Source of the DNA: Wurfbainia villosa
Taxonomy: Eukaryota; Streptophyta; Magnoliopsida; Zingiberales; Zingiberaceae
NCBI GenBank assembly: GCA_025175895.1
Contig: CM045998.1
Coordinates: 13,067,153 to 13,131,152, forward strand
DNA length: 64,000 nucleotides
Reading direction: 5' to 3'
Under the pieces are notes generated by a model, which made no database searches, was not told where the DNA came from, and saw nothing but the letters and a program-made list of their open reading frames with translations. This document shows, one piece after another, positions 21,400 through 33,117 of this stretch (its first letter is position 1; each line of letters starts with the position of its first letter). The position numbers and the translations under genes are program-made.

Positions 21400-24396
21400 G
21401 GGGAGATTACCGTCTACTTGGGTGATGCTACGAAGGTAGCGGTTGTTGCAGTGAGAGATGTTTATTTGTCTTTTGAGAAGAATAAAGTTTTGGCTCTGAA
21501 AAATTTCATTTATGTACCTTTATTTAGAAAGAATTTGATTTCGGTTTCTAAATTGTTTATGGATGGATATTCTATTTCTTTTAATGACAGAGTTGTTATA
21601 AAAAGGAATAGGGAGATTATCTGTTCTGGTGCATTGATAGGAAATTTATATACACTTGAACCAAAAGCTCCCACGATGCAAATAGAAGTAAATAATTCAT
21701 CTTCTAATTCCAATAAGAGAAAAGAACCTTCGAAGATGAACCAAACATATCTTTGGCATCTAAGGCTAGGTCATATTAACCTAAGCAGAATTCAAAGGTT
21801 GATAGCTGATGGACCTCTGAGTTCATTAGTGGTGGAAATTTTCCAACTACGAATCTTGCTTGGAGGGTAAAATGACCAAGAGGCCTTTTAAGGCCAAGGG
21901 GTATAGAGCCAAAGATGTATTGGAGTTGGTTCATTCTGATTTATGTGGTCCTATGTCTATCCAGACAAGGGGTGGTTTTGAATATTTCGTCTCTTTCATA
22001 GACGATTATTCAAGATATGGATATATTTACTTGATGCGTCGCAAGTCTGAATGCTTTGACAAGTTCAAAGAATTCAAGGCTGATGTGGAGAAACGTCAAG
22101 TTAAAAGTATCAAGACACTACGATCTGATCGTGGTGGTGAGTACCTCTTGGGAGAGTTTAGGAATTACTTATCAGAGGCTGGGATTCAATCCCAATTGTC
22201 TGCACCTGACACAGCCCAGTAGAATGGTGTAGCAGAGCGAAGGAATATGACTCTTATGGAGATTGTTAGATCGATGATGAGTTATTCTGAGTTGCCAGAT
22301 TCGTTATGGGGATATGCTCTAGATACGGCAGTGTATATTCTGAACTTGGTACCATTTAAATCAGTGTCTTCTACTCCCACAGAATTGTGGACTGGGCGAA
22401 AGTCTAGTCTGAAACATATTCGGATTTGGAGGAGTCCAACACATGTGCTGAAGGCAAATGCTGGTAAGTTGGAACCTCGTACAGAATTGCGCGTGTTCGT
22501 TGGCTATCCTAGAGGAACGAAAGGTGATTTATTTTATAGTCCTAGAGATCAGAGGGTGATCGTTAGCATGAACGTCAGATTTCTGGAGGAAGACTATGTG
22601 ATGAGCCATAAGCCCATGAGTAAGATTGTTCTGGAGGAATTGAAAGGGGAAGTCACTACTTCAGTACCACCGGTACAAGAGGATATACCACAAGTGACTG
22701 CACCGCATATCACAAAGGATGCACAGATGATACCTCGTCGCAGTGGAAGGGTTGTTAGACAGCCTGACAGATTTATGTTCTTAGAAGAATCTTCTGATTT
22801 GGTCCCTAGCGAACATGAACCTGATCCCTAGACATATGACGAGGCAATCCAAGATAAAAATGTGGTATCTTGGCAAAGTGTGATGAATTCTGAGATAGAA
22901 TCTATGGATTCAAATCAGGTCTGGGAGCTAGTAGAACCACCCAATGGTGTAAAAGCCATTGGATGCAAGTGGATCTACAAAAGAAAGAGAGGAATAGACG
23001 GGAAGGTTGAGACCTTCAAAGCAAGGCTTGTTGCGAAGGGGTATACTCAGAAAGAGGGTATCGATTATGAGAAGACCTTTTCACCGGTAGTCATGCTTAA
23101 GTCTATCCGGATTCTTTTATGTATTGCTACTCATATGGATTATGAGGTATGTCAGATGAATGTCAAGACAGCTTTCCTTAATGGAAGTCTTGAGGAAAAT
23201 ATCTATATGAAGCAACCAGAGGGATTCATTGCAAAGGGCAAAGACTATCTTGTGTACAAGCTTAATCAATCCATTTATGGATTGAAGCAAGCTTCGAGAT
23301 CTTGGAACATCCGCTTTGATGAGGTAATCTAGTCTTATGGATTTATTCAAAGTCCGAATGAGTCTTGTGTATACAAGAGATGTGACGGAAATATAGTGGT
23401 ATTTCTTGTACTATATGTAGATGACATTTTGTTAATTGGCAACAATGTCAAGGTGTTATCAGACGTAATGGTATGGTTGTCCAAACAATTTGATATGAAA
23501 GACTTTGGAGAAGTGGGACACATCCTTGGGATCAAAGTTATAAGGGATCGCAAGAAAAGGATATTGTGCTTGTCTCAAGCTTCATACGTAGACACTGTTT
23601 TGGCTCATTTTAGCATGCAGAACTCCAAGAAAGGTTTTCTACCTTTTAGGCATGGAGTTCCTTTATCTAAGGAGATGTGTCCTAGAACATCAAAGGAGAT
23701 AGAGGAGATGAAGGCGGTTCCTTATGCTTCGGCAGTAGGAAGCCTCATGTATGCTATGCTATGTACGAGATCGGACATTTGCTTTGTCGTTGGCATGATT
23801 AGTAGATATCATAGTAATCCAGGACAGAGACATTGGACTGCGATAAAGCATATATATTGAAGTACCTGAGAAAGACTAGGGATTATATGCTGGTATACCA
23901 GGCAGATCAATTACTCCCTATGAGTTACACAGATTCCGACTTCCAATCAGATAGGGATAACAGTAAGTCTACCTCAAGTTTTGTGTTTACTTTGGGAGGT
24001 GGAGCCATTGTATGGAGGAGTGTCAAGCAAAAATGCATGACAGACTCTACCATGGAAGCTGAGTATGTGGCAACCTCTGAGGCGGCCAAAGAAGCTGTAT
24101 GACACAGGAACTTCTTGATGGACTTGGATGTGATTCCTGGTTTGCCTAGAACTATCACAATTTATTGTGATAACAGTGGTGCAGTTGCAAACTCGAAGGA
24201 ACCACGAGCCCATAAGGCAAGTAAACACATAGAGCGCAAGTACCACCTGATACGAGAAATCGTAAAGCGAGGAGAAGTTGTTGTGGCCAAGATTGCATTA
24301 GAGGATAACCTGACAGATCCTTTCACTAAGGCCCTTCCAGCGAGAGCTTTTGATAGGCATGTGGAGGGAATGAGAATCAGATGTATGACAGTATGA
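21400..24396 (+). pseudogene. CA pol (protease remnant, integrase, RT, RNase H)
   Basis: Only the tail of protease remains, and the catalytic D-S-G region is missing. The pre-integrase HLRLGHINLSRIQRL lies near 21758-21805. The integrase core shows all three acidic residues: HSDLCGP (about 21935), LRSDRGGEY (about 22123) and NGVAERRN (22222-22245). A TAG at 22219-22221 stands just before the last one. RT runs about 22860-23640 (CKWIYKRKRG, KARLVAKGYTQ) with catalytic YVDDILL at 23417-23437. RNase H (about 23900-24200) includes YTDSDFQSD and STMEAEYVA. Further stops lie at 22829-22831, 23330-23332 and 24100-24102, and a frameshift lies near 23850. Order and motifs are typical Copia. The copy cannot encode a full polyprotein. 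Confidence 0.88.
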
Positions 24397-24429
24397 GGAC
24401 AACATAGTCTTTTAGTATAAGTGGGAGAT

Positions 24430-24559
24430 TATTGGGATGTATACTGAAAAGTCTATCTTTTGTATAAACATCTTTAATTTTGAAATAAGAATCACATGAT
24501 CATTGTTTGCATATTTATGGTTATGCATTTTATCTAATACATTACATTGTAGATAACAT
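24430..24559 (+). repeat. 3' LTR of CA, first piece
   Basis: It follows the polypurine-rich AAGTGGGAGAT and begins TATTGGGATG, a mutated TGTTGGG. It is interrupted by CB after AACAT. Confidence 0.85.
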
Positions 24560-26153
24560 TGTTGGTGCAATCGGTCCAGGTCACGATTGACAAGACTCGA
24601 ATTTGACTCGAGTGATGTTTTGATGTTTGACAAACTTGTTTGACAAAGTGAGTTGACATTGATGTTTGACATTAATGTCGGTTAATATTTTGGGAAGATT
24701 ATTTATACAATCGGCCCAGGTTATAATTGACCAGACTCGAGTTTGACTCGAGGGAGACTTTGATGGTTGACTAGGGTTGACCATGTGATTATGGGAAAGT
24801 CCAAGCATGAGTCATGGCAAGATAAAGTCCAAGTCATGGGTACTTGGCATGGAAAGTCCAAGTGAGACACTTGACATTTGGGAAAGTCCAAGTCTTGAGT
24901 ACTTGGCACAAGGGAAGTCCAAGCATGGGTCTTGGCATGGAAAGTCCAACATGGGTTGGCAAGGAAAAGTCCAAGCTTGAGTCTTGGCATTTGAGAAGTC
25001 CAAGGGGTTTGATATTGATGGCGTAAAGTCCAAGGGTGGAGTCTTGGCAGCATAAGTCCAATGGTTGGCGGCGTAAAGTCCAAGCGGAGTCTTGGCAGTG
25101 TAAGTCTAATGTGTCTTGGCGATATAGACACTGTTAACATGACATAGCTGATGGAAGCACCTGAAGGCTAGCGCGATGGATGAACAAGTCATGGATGACT
25201 TGGAGGGATCCGAGAGGCGTGAGGCTGATGGAGGTGGCTAGAAGGCATAGGTCTAGGCTAAGGGTGGTCTAACAAGTATGGGGGAACCATACTTGGGTTT
25301 AAACCTCATTTTTGAGGTTGGCAGTCGACTGACATTATAGTCGGTTCGACTGCCGTGAGTCGACTAGAGTTCGACTGTCGGTTTAGAGCAAAAATGGCTC
25401 TGGCAGTCGACTGCTCATTGGAGCAGTCAACTGATGTCGACAGCAGTCGACTGCCAAGGGACGACAGTTGACTGTTAGTTCAGCCGCGAGCATAAAATGC
25501 TCCGTAGTCGACTGGGCAGTCGACTACGCGGTTGGCAGTCGACTTCTCATTGGTGGCAGTCGACTACCAAGAGATCCGTTGGAGTTTTTCCAGCGTAGAT
25601 CGACCCGTTGTCTCATGACAATGCGACATCACCGACCGGTGACTTATGGCAATGACCGATCGGCGTAAATCCACGTTTCAAGCAAGCATTTTCTTGGGCG
25701 ATTTGAAGGGGAATAGTTGGTGCTTTTCCAGTCCTTCAAGGCTAGTCCAAGGCAACCAAAATCAAGCAATCCAAAGAGCATTTGTAAAAATTTTCTTTGC
25801 ATAGATTGTTGTATTCTTGTTGTATTTGCTTGTTTTACTTTGTATTACTTAGTGTAATCTTTGTACGAGGTTTCTCCACCTCCGACGTGTTGTCGAGAAA
25901 GAGTTTATTGTGCTTAGTGGTGTTTGTGGCATCGCTAGGGTTCGTACGAACCCAATCTGTGGAGTAGAAACCATTCGATTCCGAACCACGTTACATCTCG
26001 TGTATTGGTGTGTTTGATTGTGTCTATTTCGTTATTGCTTTTATCATTATTCCGCTGTGCTAACGAAAATTGTAGACTCAATCATGAACGATTTCCATCA
26101 ATGTACGAGCACGCGCTATTCACCCCTCTCTAGCGGGCGCACATGTCCTAACA
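24560..26153 (+). repeat. 5' LTR of CB
   Basis: 1594 bases, ending CATGTCCTAACA. It contains a block of about 32-bp direct repeats (24790-25120, AAGTCCAAG...TCTTGGCA) and a cluster of palindromic CAGTCGACTG motifs (25320-25570). Confidence 0.88.
24790..25120 (+). repeat. Direct repeats with AAGTCCAAG/CTTGGCA in the CB 5' LTR
   Basis: About ten units of 25-35 bases repeat AAGTCCAAG then AGTCTTGGCA. Each unit contains short inverted CCAAG/CTTGG halves that could pair. The matching block in the 3' LTR is at about 30025-30350. Confidence 0.75.
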
Positions 26154-26155
26154 AG

Positions 26156-26167
26156 TGGTATCAGAGT
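26156..26167 (+). other. Primer-binding site of CB
   Basis: TGGTATCAGAGT, two bases after the LTR, is complementary to initiator tRNA-Met with one terminal mismatch. Confidence 0.8.
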
Positions 26168-26218
26168 GAGGCCGCTCTTTAAAGTTTAACAACTGAGGGA
26201 GCACGCTAGAGGAAGAAG

Positions 26219-27937
26219 ATGGATTTCCAAGAAAGATTGGGTGACGACGTCAACATTCCACCGTCCTTCGACCGCGAAGATTTCGCGTATTGGAAAGGTA
26301 GAATGATGCACTTTTTAATGTGTGACTTTGACAATTGGATTAGTGTCTTAGTAGGCTTTGACACTCCAAAAGATGACAAAGGAAGAAAAATCAAGAAGAA
26401 GAATTGGAGCCAAGACCAACTACGATATTATAATATCAATAATAAGGTAATGGGTATTTTGCTTAATGTAATCCCTAACGACATTTTGATCAAGATAGGG
26501 GATTGTAAAGACGCCAAGGAGCTATGGAGCAAATTGGTGAAACATTATGAAAACCCATCACCGGTCCAAGAAGAGGAGTGCTCATCGGCTCAAGAGGAGG
26601 AGACCGAAGATGAAGAGAGTTCATCATCCTCACGAGCAAGTGAGGAGTCGGAAGTTGAAGAGGAGTCAACTTCCGAATCGGTGGAAGAGGAGGTGGAAGA
26701 AGTAGAAGGAACCTCTACCTCTAGGATTGAGGGGGAGGAAAGAATTTCCACTCTGGAGCAACAAGAAGAAGCTTCCACATCCGGTCAAGATGGAGAAGCT
26801 CAAACTCCAGCACCTACCACCACAAATACCCTAGGTAACTCAAGCAATTTAGGTTTAAATAAAAATCATATAATTTGTTTTGAGTGTAGGGAGGTAGGAC
26901 ATTACAAGAGTAAATGTTCTAAAAGAATCAAGAAGGCTCCTCCGGCACCAAAAGTCAAGGATGTCGGTTCCCCAACCATCAAAAGTAAAGAGCACATTAT
27001 TTGCTTCAAATGCTGACTACCGGGACACTACCGGAGTCAATGCTCTATGGGGAAGAAGAAGGGGCAAGAAGGAGCTTCACAAGTAGGGGGAGCTAAAGCT
27101 AACCCTAAGGTATTTTTAAATAAAGTTCCTTATTCAAATAATGTCAAAAAGCATGCTAGAAATAATTTTAGCAATCTTGCTATTTATCATAAAGAGCATG
27201 CTAGAAATAAGGAATATTATCTAGGTGCCAAGAGGGTCAATTTTTCAAGAAAGGAGAAATTTGGGACTAATGTCCCTAGAAATATTCTACTTAAGGACAA
27301 CCCTAGGTCAAACAATTCTAGACAAATTATACCTAGGGAGACCATTAGAAAGGGACAAGAGCATCTAGGTCTCAACCCTAAATGGACTAGGCATATGCCT
27401 AGGAAGTCCCATGCCCAAGAACCTAATCAAAAATCAATTGGGCAATTAGAGTTAGAAAATTAAGCCTTGAAGTCAAGGCTTGAGAAATTGGAAAAGACCC
27501 TTAGGAATATACAAAATCAATTTCAAGGGTCAAGTGATCAAAAATTTAGGTCTAAGAGTCAAAGTCAAAGACCTAGAAATCAAGAACCATTCAAGGGCAA
27601 GTCTAAGCCCAAAAAGACCTACCATAGTGTTCCATTTGACTATGAAACTAAATCTAGGTCTAGGAAGACCAAGGTTACTAGGGAAGTTATCCCTAAGAGT
27701 AACCATGGTAAGTGCCTAGTGGCTAGAGTTTCTAGGAAACCTAGGGTGACCACTAAGAAGGTTATTAGGGAGGCAATCCCTAAGGTTAACCATGACAAGA
27801 CCACAATGACCAAGACTTCTAAGCCTAGGAGAGTCATTAGAAGGGTATCTAGGGAGGTCATCCCTAAGGAATACCTAGTAAACCCTAGGAGCTCAAATAG
27901 GTTTTGGGTTCCTAAGAGCGTGATTGATTCACGCTAG
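26219..27937 (+). pseudogene. CB gag with two zinc knuckles, two in-frame stops
   Basis: One frame of 573 codons starts at ATG 26219 (AAGATGGATTTCC). The N-terminal Copia gag domain has FAYWKGRMMHFLMCDFDNWI (about residues 23-42) and DAKELWSKLVKHYE. A very acidic serine/glutamate region spans about residues 112-185. A first CCHC knuckle follows (CFECREVGHYKSKC), then a second, CFKC-x4-HYRSQC, in which one position is a TGA (27014-27016). A basic, lysine/arginine-rich C-terminus has repeated RREVIPK-like units (TREVIPKSNHGK, IREAIPKVNHDK, SREVIPKEY). A second stop, TAA, is at 27461-27463. Apart from these two stops the frame is open throughout, which suggests recent decay. The double knuckle and large size fit Sirevirus gag. 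Confidence 0.85.
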
Positions 27938-29779
27938 ATGAGTTTAGGGTGTGTCAACCTTGATTGGGTGGGTAGTTAACTCAACCATGATAAAGGTGGC
28001 ACTTTAGGATTATTTTCAATGTTATGGATACCTTGGAAATAGATTTTGATTATAATCCTAAAAGATTTTAGGATGTGCCAATGTATTTTTGGGATTATGA
28101 AAAATCAATTGAATTGACACAATTTAGGATTAGAGGTCTTAGTGTGTCATTTTGGATTTTTGGCACACATGGGAGATTAGTAGCATTATGGCAAAATATA
28201 CTTAATTATATCAAATGATAATTAATATTAAAATTTAGGTATTATATATCTTTATATCTTACTTGTCATGCCTTGATTTTCCATATGTCATGACATGACA
28301 TCATGTTTATTTTTTCCTCATTTATATGTCATGATCATGTTTTAGGATTAAGGATTAATGTCATATATTTTTAGATTTCATATTATGCTATGACATCATG
28401 ATTATGAGCATATGCTTATTTATATCATCATTAATGTCATAATCATTCATGCATTTGATTAAAATTGAGTTAAGGACAATTGACATGACTTGAAGTCCCA
28501 TTTATAAGGGAATCAAGTAGGGTTGCCTTAGAAAAATGCATGAAACCCTAGATTAGGGAGAACAAAACTCATATATCACATTACATTGACATGTATATGT
28601 ATTTATACACCTTAGATACATGTGAGATGCTAGGATATGAGTTGAGTTCAAGGTGCATAGTTTTTGCATCTAGATGAACTAAAACTCATCTTATTTCAAT
28701 TGTGGATAATTGAGAAAGCTTGTGTACAAGTCATGTACATAGAGCCCAAGGAATATGATCCAAAATAAGGTTTTGAAAATATTTTAAAATCATTTTAGAA
28801 AACCTTGGTGAAGTCTATCTTTTGATAGCAATCACCATTGATGAGATTGATACAAAGTGAGCTAAAACTTTGAAGTTTTTATTAACTTTTGGATTTTATA
28901 TCAATTTTGATATTTTATGGGTAAAATATTTTTTATCATTTTTCACCCATTGTATTGGTCATAGGTATTATATGTATCAAATTTCATGATTTTTCGAATT
29001 ACGTATAATTATTTATGCTTTTCCAAATCTCATTTCTGATAACTGAAAATCGAGATTTATTATCGACCGCTTAGTGGCAATGATCGATATGGGTGGCAAT
29101 GATCGACATCGTAAGTAGTCGATCGCTGTCGATTTCGGGAAAACTAGGTTTGTTTAGCCCGTGTTCAGTTGTAGTTAAGGTCTCTAACCACTCCTAATCC
29201 TAGGATATGCTTTGGGAAGCATTGTAAAGGGTGAAAGTCCATTGGATATGGATTAGGAGAGGTGTTAGGATAATGTGTCAAATTTAAGGGTTGAAAAGTT
29301 CATGTTTGAACTTTAAACCTTAAATTTTGATAGTTTAGAGTATCTATTGGCTTAGGGATTTTTCAAGGACATTGTTGGTGCAATGGTCAAAGGGAAGCAA
29401 GCCTTTAGGGGGAGTTATCCATCTTGGGATAATGGATGTGTTTTTCTTCTTGAAGGGGAGAAGTTATGGGAAGAATGTTATCAATTGGGAAAATTGATGG
29501 GATTTTGAGAAACCCAATATGGATATTGGGAGAGAGTATAGGATTGCCTCTCTTGAGTGATATGAGACTTATCACTAGGAAGATGGTAGACATCCTAGAT
29601 ATTAGTGGATCAAGGGAGAGATTGTAAGATCTCATTGGGACATGAGACATTGACCTCCTTGGAAAGATAACCTTTTTGATGTATGTCAAAAAGGGGGAGA
29701 AGGTTAAATTATTAATTTGGAAAATTGGTAAAGGAATTTGAGTTAGTGACCTAACTCAAGGTTTGTTTTGTCAAACATC
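27938..29779 (+). other. Non-coding internal region of CB
   Basis: This is about 1.85 kb of AT-rich sequence that occupies the place of pol. I find no integrase, RT or RNase H motif in any frame. Around 29055-29135 it carries several ATCGA/CGATCG motifs like those in the 3' LTR of the same element. A polypurine-like AAAAAGGGGGAGAAGG lies at about 29688-29703. Confidence 0.6.
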
Positions 29780-29793
29780 AAAAAGGGGGAGAT
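29780..29793 (+). other. Polypurine tract of CB
   Basis: AAAAAGGGGGAGAT lies directly before the 3' LTR. It matches the conserved Sirevirus tract as I recall it. Confidence 0.85.
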
Positions 29794-31379
29794 TGTTGGT
29801 GCAATCGGCCCAGGTCACGATTGACCAGACTCTAGTTTGACTCGAGTGATGTTTTGATGTTTGACAAAGTGGTTTGACAAAGTGAGTTGACATTGATGTT
29901 TGACATTAATATCGGTTAATGTTTTGGGGAGATTATTTATACAATCGACCCAGGTTATAATTGATCAAACTCGAGTTTGACTCGAGTGAGACTTTGATGG
30001 TTGACTAGGGTTGACCATGTAATTATGGAAAAGTCCAAGCATGAGTCTTGGCAAGGTAAAGTCCAAGTCATGGGTACTTGGCATGGAAAGTCCAAGTGGG
30101 ACACTTGGCATTTGGGAAAGTCCAAGTCTTGAGTACTTGGCACAAGGGAAGTCCAAGCATGGGTCTTGGCATGGAAAGTCCAACATGGGTTGGCAAGGGA
30201 AAGTCCAAGCTTGAGTCTTGGCATTTGAGAAGTCCAAGGGGTTTGATATTGGCGGTGTAAAGTCCAAGGGTGGAGTCTTGGCAGCATAAGTCCAATGGTT
30301 GGCAACGTAAAGTCCAAGAGGAGTCTTGACAGTGTAAGTCCAATGTGCCTTGGCGGTGTAGACACCGTTAGCATGACATAGCTGATGGAAGCACCTGAAG
30401 GCTAGCGCGATGGATGAACAAGTCATGGATGACTTGGAGGGATCCGAGAGGCGTGAGGCTGATGGAGGTGGCTAGAAGGCATAGGTCTAGGCTAAGGGTG
30501 GTCTAGCAAGTATGGGGGAACCATACTTGGGTTAAAACCTCATTTTTGAGGTTGACAGTCGACTGACATTATGGCCGGTTCGACTGCCATGAGTCGACTA
30601 GAGTTCGACTGCCGGTTTAGAGCAAAAATGGCTTTGGCGATCATTGCTCATTGGAAGCGATTGGTGATGTCGGCAACGATCGGCGCGAGGATGATCATTG
30701 CTAGTTTATTGTGACACGAGAATGCTCCGTAGCCGTGGCGATCGACTACGCGGTAGCGATCGGCTGCCAAGAGATCCATTGGAGTTTTCAGCGTGGATCG
30801 ACTGTTGTCTCATGACAAGATGGCATCGATCGGGTGACTTATGGCGATCGTGATCGCGAAATCGGCCGATGCAAGTTAAAAGCAGTTGTTCGTGGAGGGT
30901 TTCAAGCAAGCGTTTTCTTGGGCGATTTGAAGGGGAATAGTTGGTGCTTTTCTAGTCCTTCAAGGCTAGTCCAAGGCAACCAAAAGCAAGCAATCCAAAG
31001 ATCATTTGTAAAATTTTTCTTTGCATAGATTGTTGTATTCTTGTTGTATTTGCTTGTTTTACTTTGTATTACTTAGTGTAATCTTTGTATGAGATTTCTG
31101 CACCTCCGACGTGTTGTCGAGAAGGAGTTTATTGTGCTTAGTGGTGTTTGTGGCATCGCCAGGGTTTGTACGAACCCAATCCGTGGAGTAGGAATCATTC
31201 GGTTCTGAACCACGTTACATCTCGTGTATTGGTGTGTTTGATTGTGTCTATTTTGTTATTGCTTTTATCATTATTCCGTTGCACTAACGAAAATTGTAGA
31301 CTCAATAACGAACGATTTCCATCAACGTACGAGCACGCGCTATTCACCCCCTCCTCTAGCGGGCGTACAGGTCCTAACA
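29794..31379 (+). repeat. 3' LTR of CB
   Basis: 1586 bases, beginning TGTTGGTGCAATCGGCCC. It is nearly identical to the 5' LTR except for a block at about 30630-30900, where CAGTCGACTG-type sequence is replaced by CGATCG-type sequence. Confidence 0.88.
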
Positions 31380-31384
31380 AACAT

Positions 31385-33112
31385 GGTGTGTAGTGTCACA
31401 CGAGAGATCATGTTATCAGTTCCTTGTAAAGTATAAGTAAAGGCTCACAACCGAGATAGTTTTGGACAAACCATTGGTATGGTTGTAGTGTAATTTGGTA
31501 TTGGTTTGTCTTGACCATAGAATTACACTAGTACATTTTGAGTGTATTGAGCAGGACCGACTTAGAGGTGATTCGATTTATTACTGACTACATAATTGAA
31601 TCGGACCTCGGATATTATGGTGTACATGCTCTTATTCCCGATATAATAATGGGCACATATACTTAGTATTTATTTCTTTGATTTACCAATGGGTGAGATT
31701 TATAGAGTAAATCGATAGGCTCGGTAAGTTGGGAAATGATATTATTTATATGGTATGTCGTTGATTATAGGAGGAAACTGCGTCCTATATATTAGGATGA
31801 TGATGTCCCCTTGAGAAGCTCATAAGGTTTATCATGTAAACCCTGCAGGTGGACTTGGTCCGGCATGATGATAAGGTTGAGTGGTACTACTCATGGAGTT
31901 ATATGTTGATTAATTAATTGTCAGTAAATTAATTAATTGACGGACATTCGAGATCTTAAACACGGGGAGACATTTGTACAATTAATATATGGAGCCCATA
32001 TTTATTTATGGGGTTGGTAAGGTAGATCAATGATAATCCTCTAGTGGAATGAATTATCATTAATGGATCGGACTTTATGTGAGCTTGATCCATTGGGTGG
32101 CCAAGATTCAACTCCTCCTCATGGTTCCTATTGTAACCTATTAAAACCCTCATGAAGCCTAGATCCGATGGTGGAAAATGAAACTCTAGATCTGACGGTG
32201 GAGATTAAATCTCTAGATCCGACGGTGGAGATTAAATCTCTAGATTCGACGGTTGAGATTAAATTCCTAGATCCGACGGTGAAGATTAAAAGAAGGCTTA
32301 AGCCTAGCTCTATAAAAGGATGGCCAAGGCTTGGGCGTGGAACACAATAAGAGAGATTAGGGTTTGGCTTGGCCGACAAGGCTTCAAGGGTTAGGGTTTG
32401 GGGCGGCAAGCTTGGATTGCTAGGGTTTGCTCCTCCTAGGGCCGGCGACAACGAGGTTGAAGGCTTAGGTTTTCTTCTTCTCCTCTTTTCCTTGGCCGGT
32501 GACTCTCTCCCTGAACTTTGGCCGGCGCCCTCTCCTCTCCTTTGGCCAGCGGCAACCTTTCTTCAAGGTTGGCCGACGATCCTATTCTCCTCCTTGGCCA
32601 ATGACAACATCAAGTCCATTGACTTGGTGGCTGATTCTAGATAGGAAGAAGAGTTTTGCTTCATTCTTCTCTTTGTTCTGAGCGAGCAAGGAAGGGAAGA
32701 ACGTTTTTTAGGAGGCTTCGACTTTTGGAAGATCGTCGCCCACACGACGTCCAAAAGGAGGAAGAACATACAATAGAAGATCAAGAGGTATAATGCTTGT
32801 TTATGAATTTTTTCTTTTTCTATACATATTGTATACTTTGTTATGTGGCTAATTTACTTGGATCCCGAATACAAACATAAAAACCGGCGATCCGTGCATC
32901 GTCTATTCCGTGGCTATTCGAAGAATAGAGGTAGGTTACTTGAACAACAAGTTTGTGCAAGTGACCACTCTAATCGAATATCACAATGATGGAACGATAG
33001 CTTGGGTAATCCCTATTTATTAAGGATTATTTTTTTTTAATCCGGGGACGAAGACGGAATCGTCATGAACAAACGATCGAATTGAAGAGGGAAGCGAAGT
33101 TTTCTCCCTTCA
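31385..33112 (+). repeat. 3' LTR of CA, second piece
   Basis: It resumes with GGTGTGTAGTGTCACACG right after the second AACAT, matching the 5' LTR from about 17818, and ends TCTCCCTTCA before CAAAT. It includes the 27-bp repeat block at 32159-32290. Confidence 0.88.
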
Positions 33113-33117
33113 CAAAT

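Larger units (their letters stand above)
24560..31379 (+). mobile_element. Gag-only Sirevirus-type Copia element CB, nested in CA
   Basis: It begins TGTTGGTGCAATCGG and ends GGTCCTAACA. The target duplication AACAT is at 24555-24559 and 31380-31384. LTRs are about 1.59 kb. The internal region of 3640 bases holds a primer site, one gag frame and about 1.85 kb with no pol domain that I can find. The polypurine tract AAAAAGGGGGAGAT, a second tract-like GGGGGAGAAGG at about 29692, and palindromic motifs in the LTR are what is known for Sireviruses. It is non-autonomous and would need pol proteins from elsewhere. Confidence 0.85.
17687..33112 (+). mobile_element. Ty1/Copia LTR retrotransposon CA (Tork/Angela-like), split by CB
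   Basis: It begins TGTTGGGATG and ends CTCCCTTCA. The target duplication CAAAT is present at 17682-17686 and 33113-33117. Inside are an initiator-methionine primer site, a leader, gag, and pol in Copia order (integrase before RT). The 3' LTR is cut by element CB at 24559/31380. LTRs are about 1.84 kb. Pol holds several stops and a protease deletion, so the copy is dead. The lineage call rests on LTR size and the gag/RT motifs and is moderate. Confidence 0.9.

Noticed and set aside
24721..25140. Minus-strand frames rich in LDF/WTF phrases in the CB LTRs (also at 29955-30426)
   Set aside because: They follow the AAGTCCAAG direct repeats; present in both LTRs only because the LTRs are copies.
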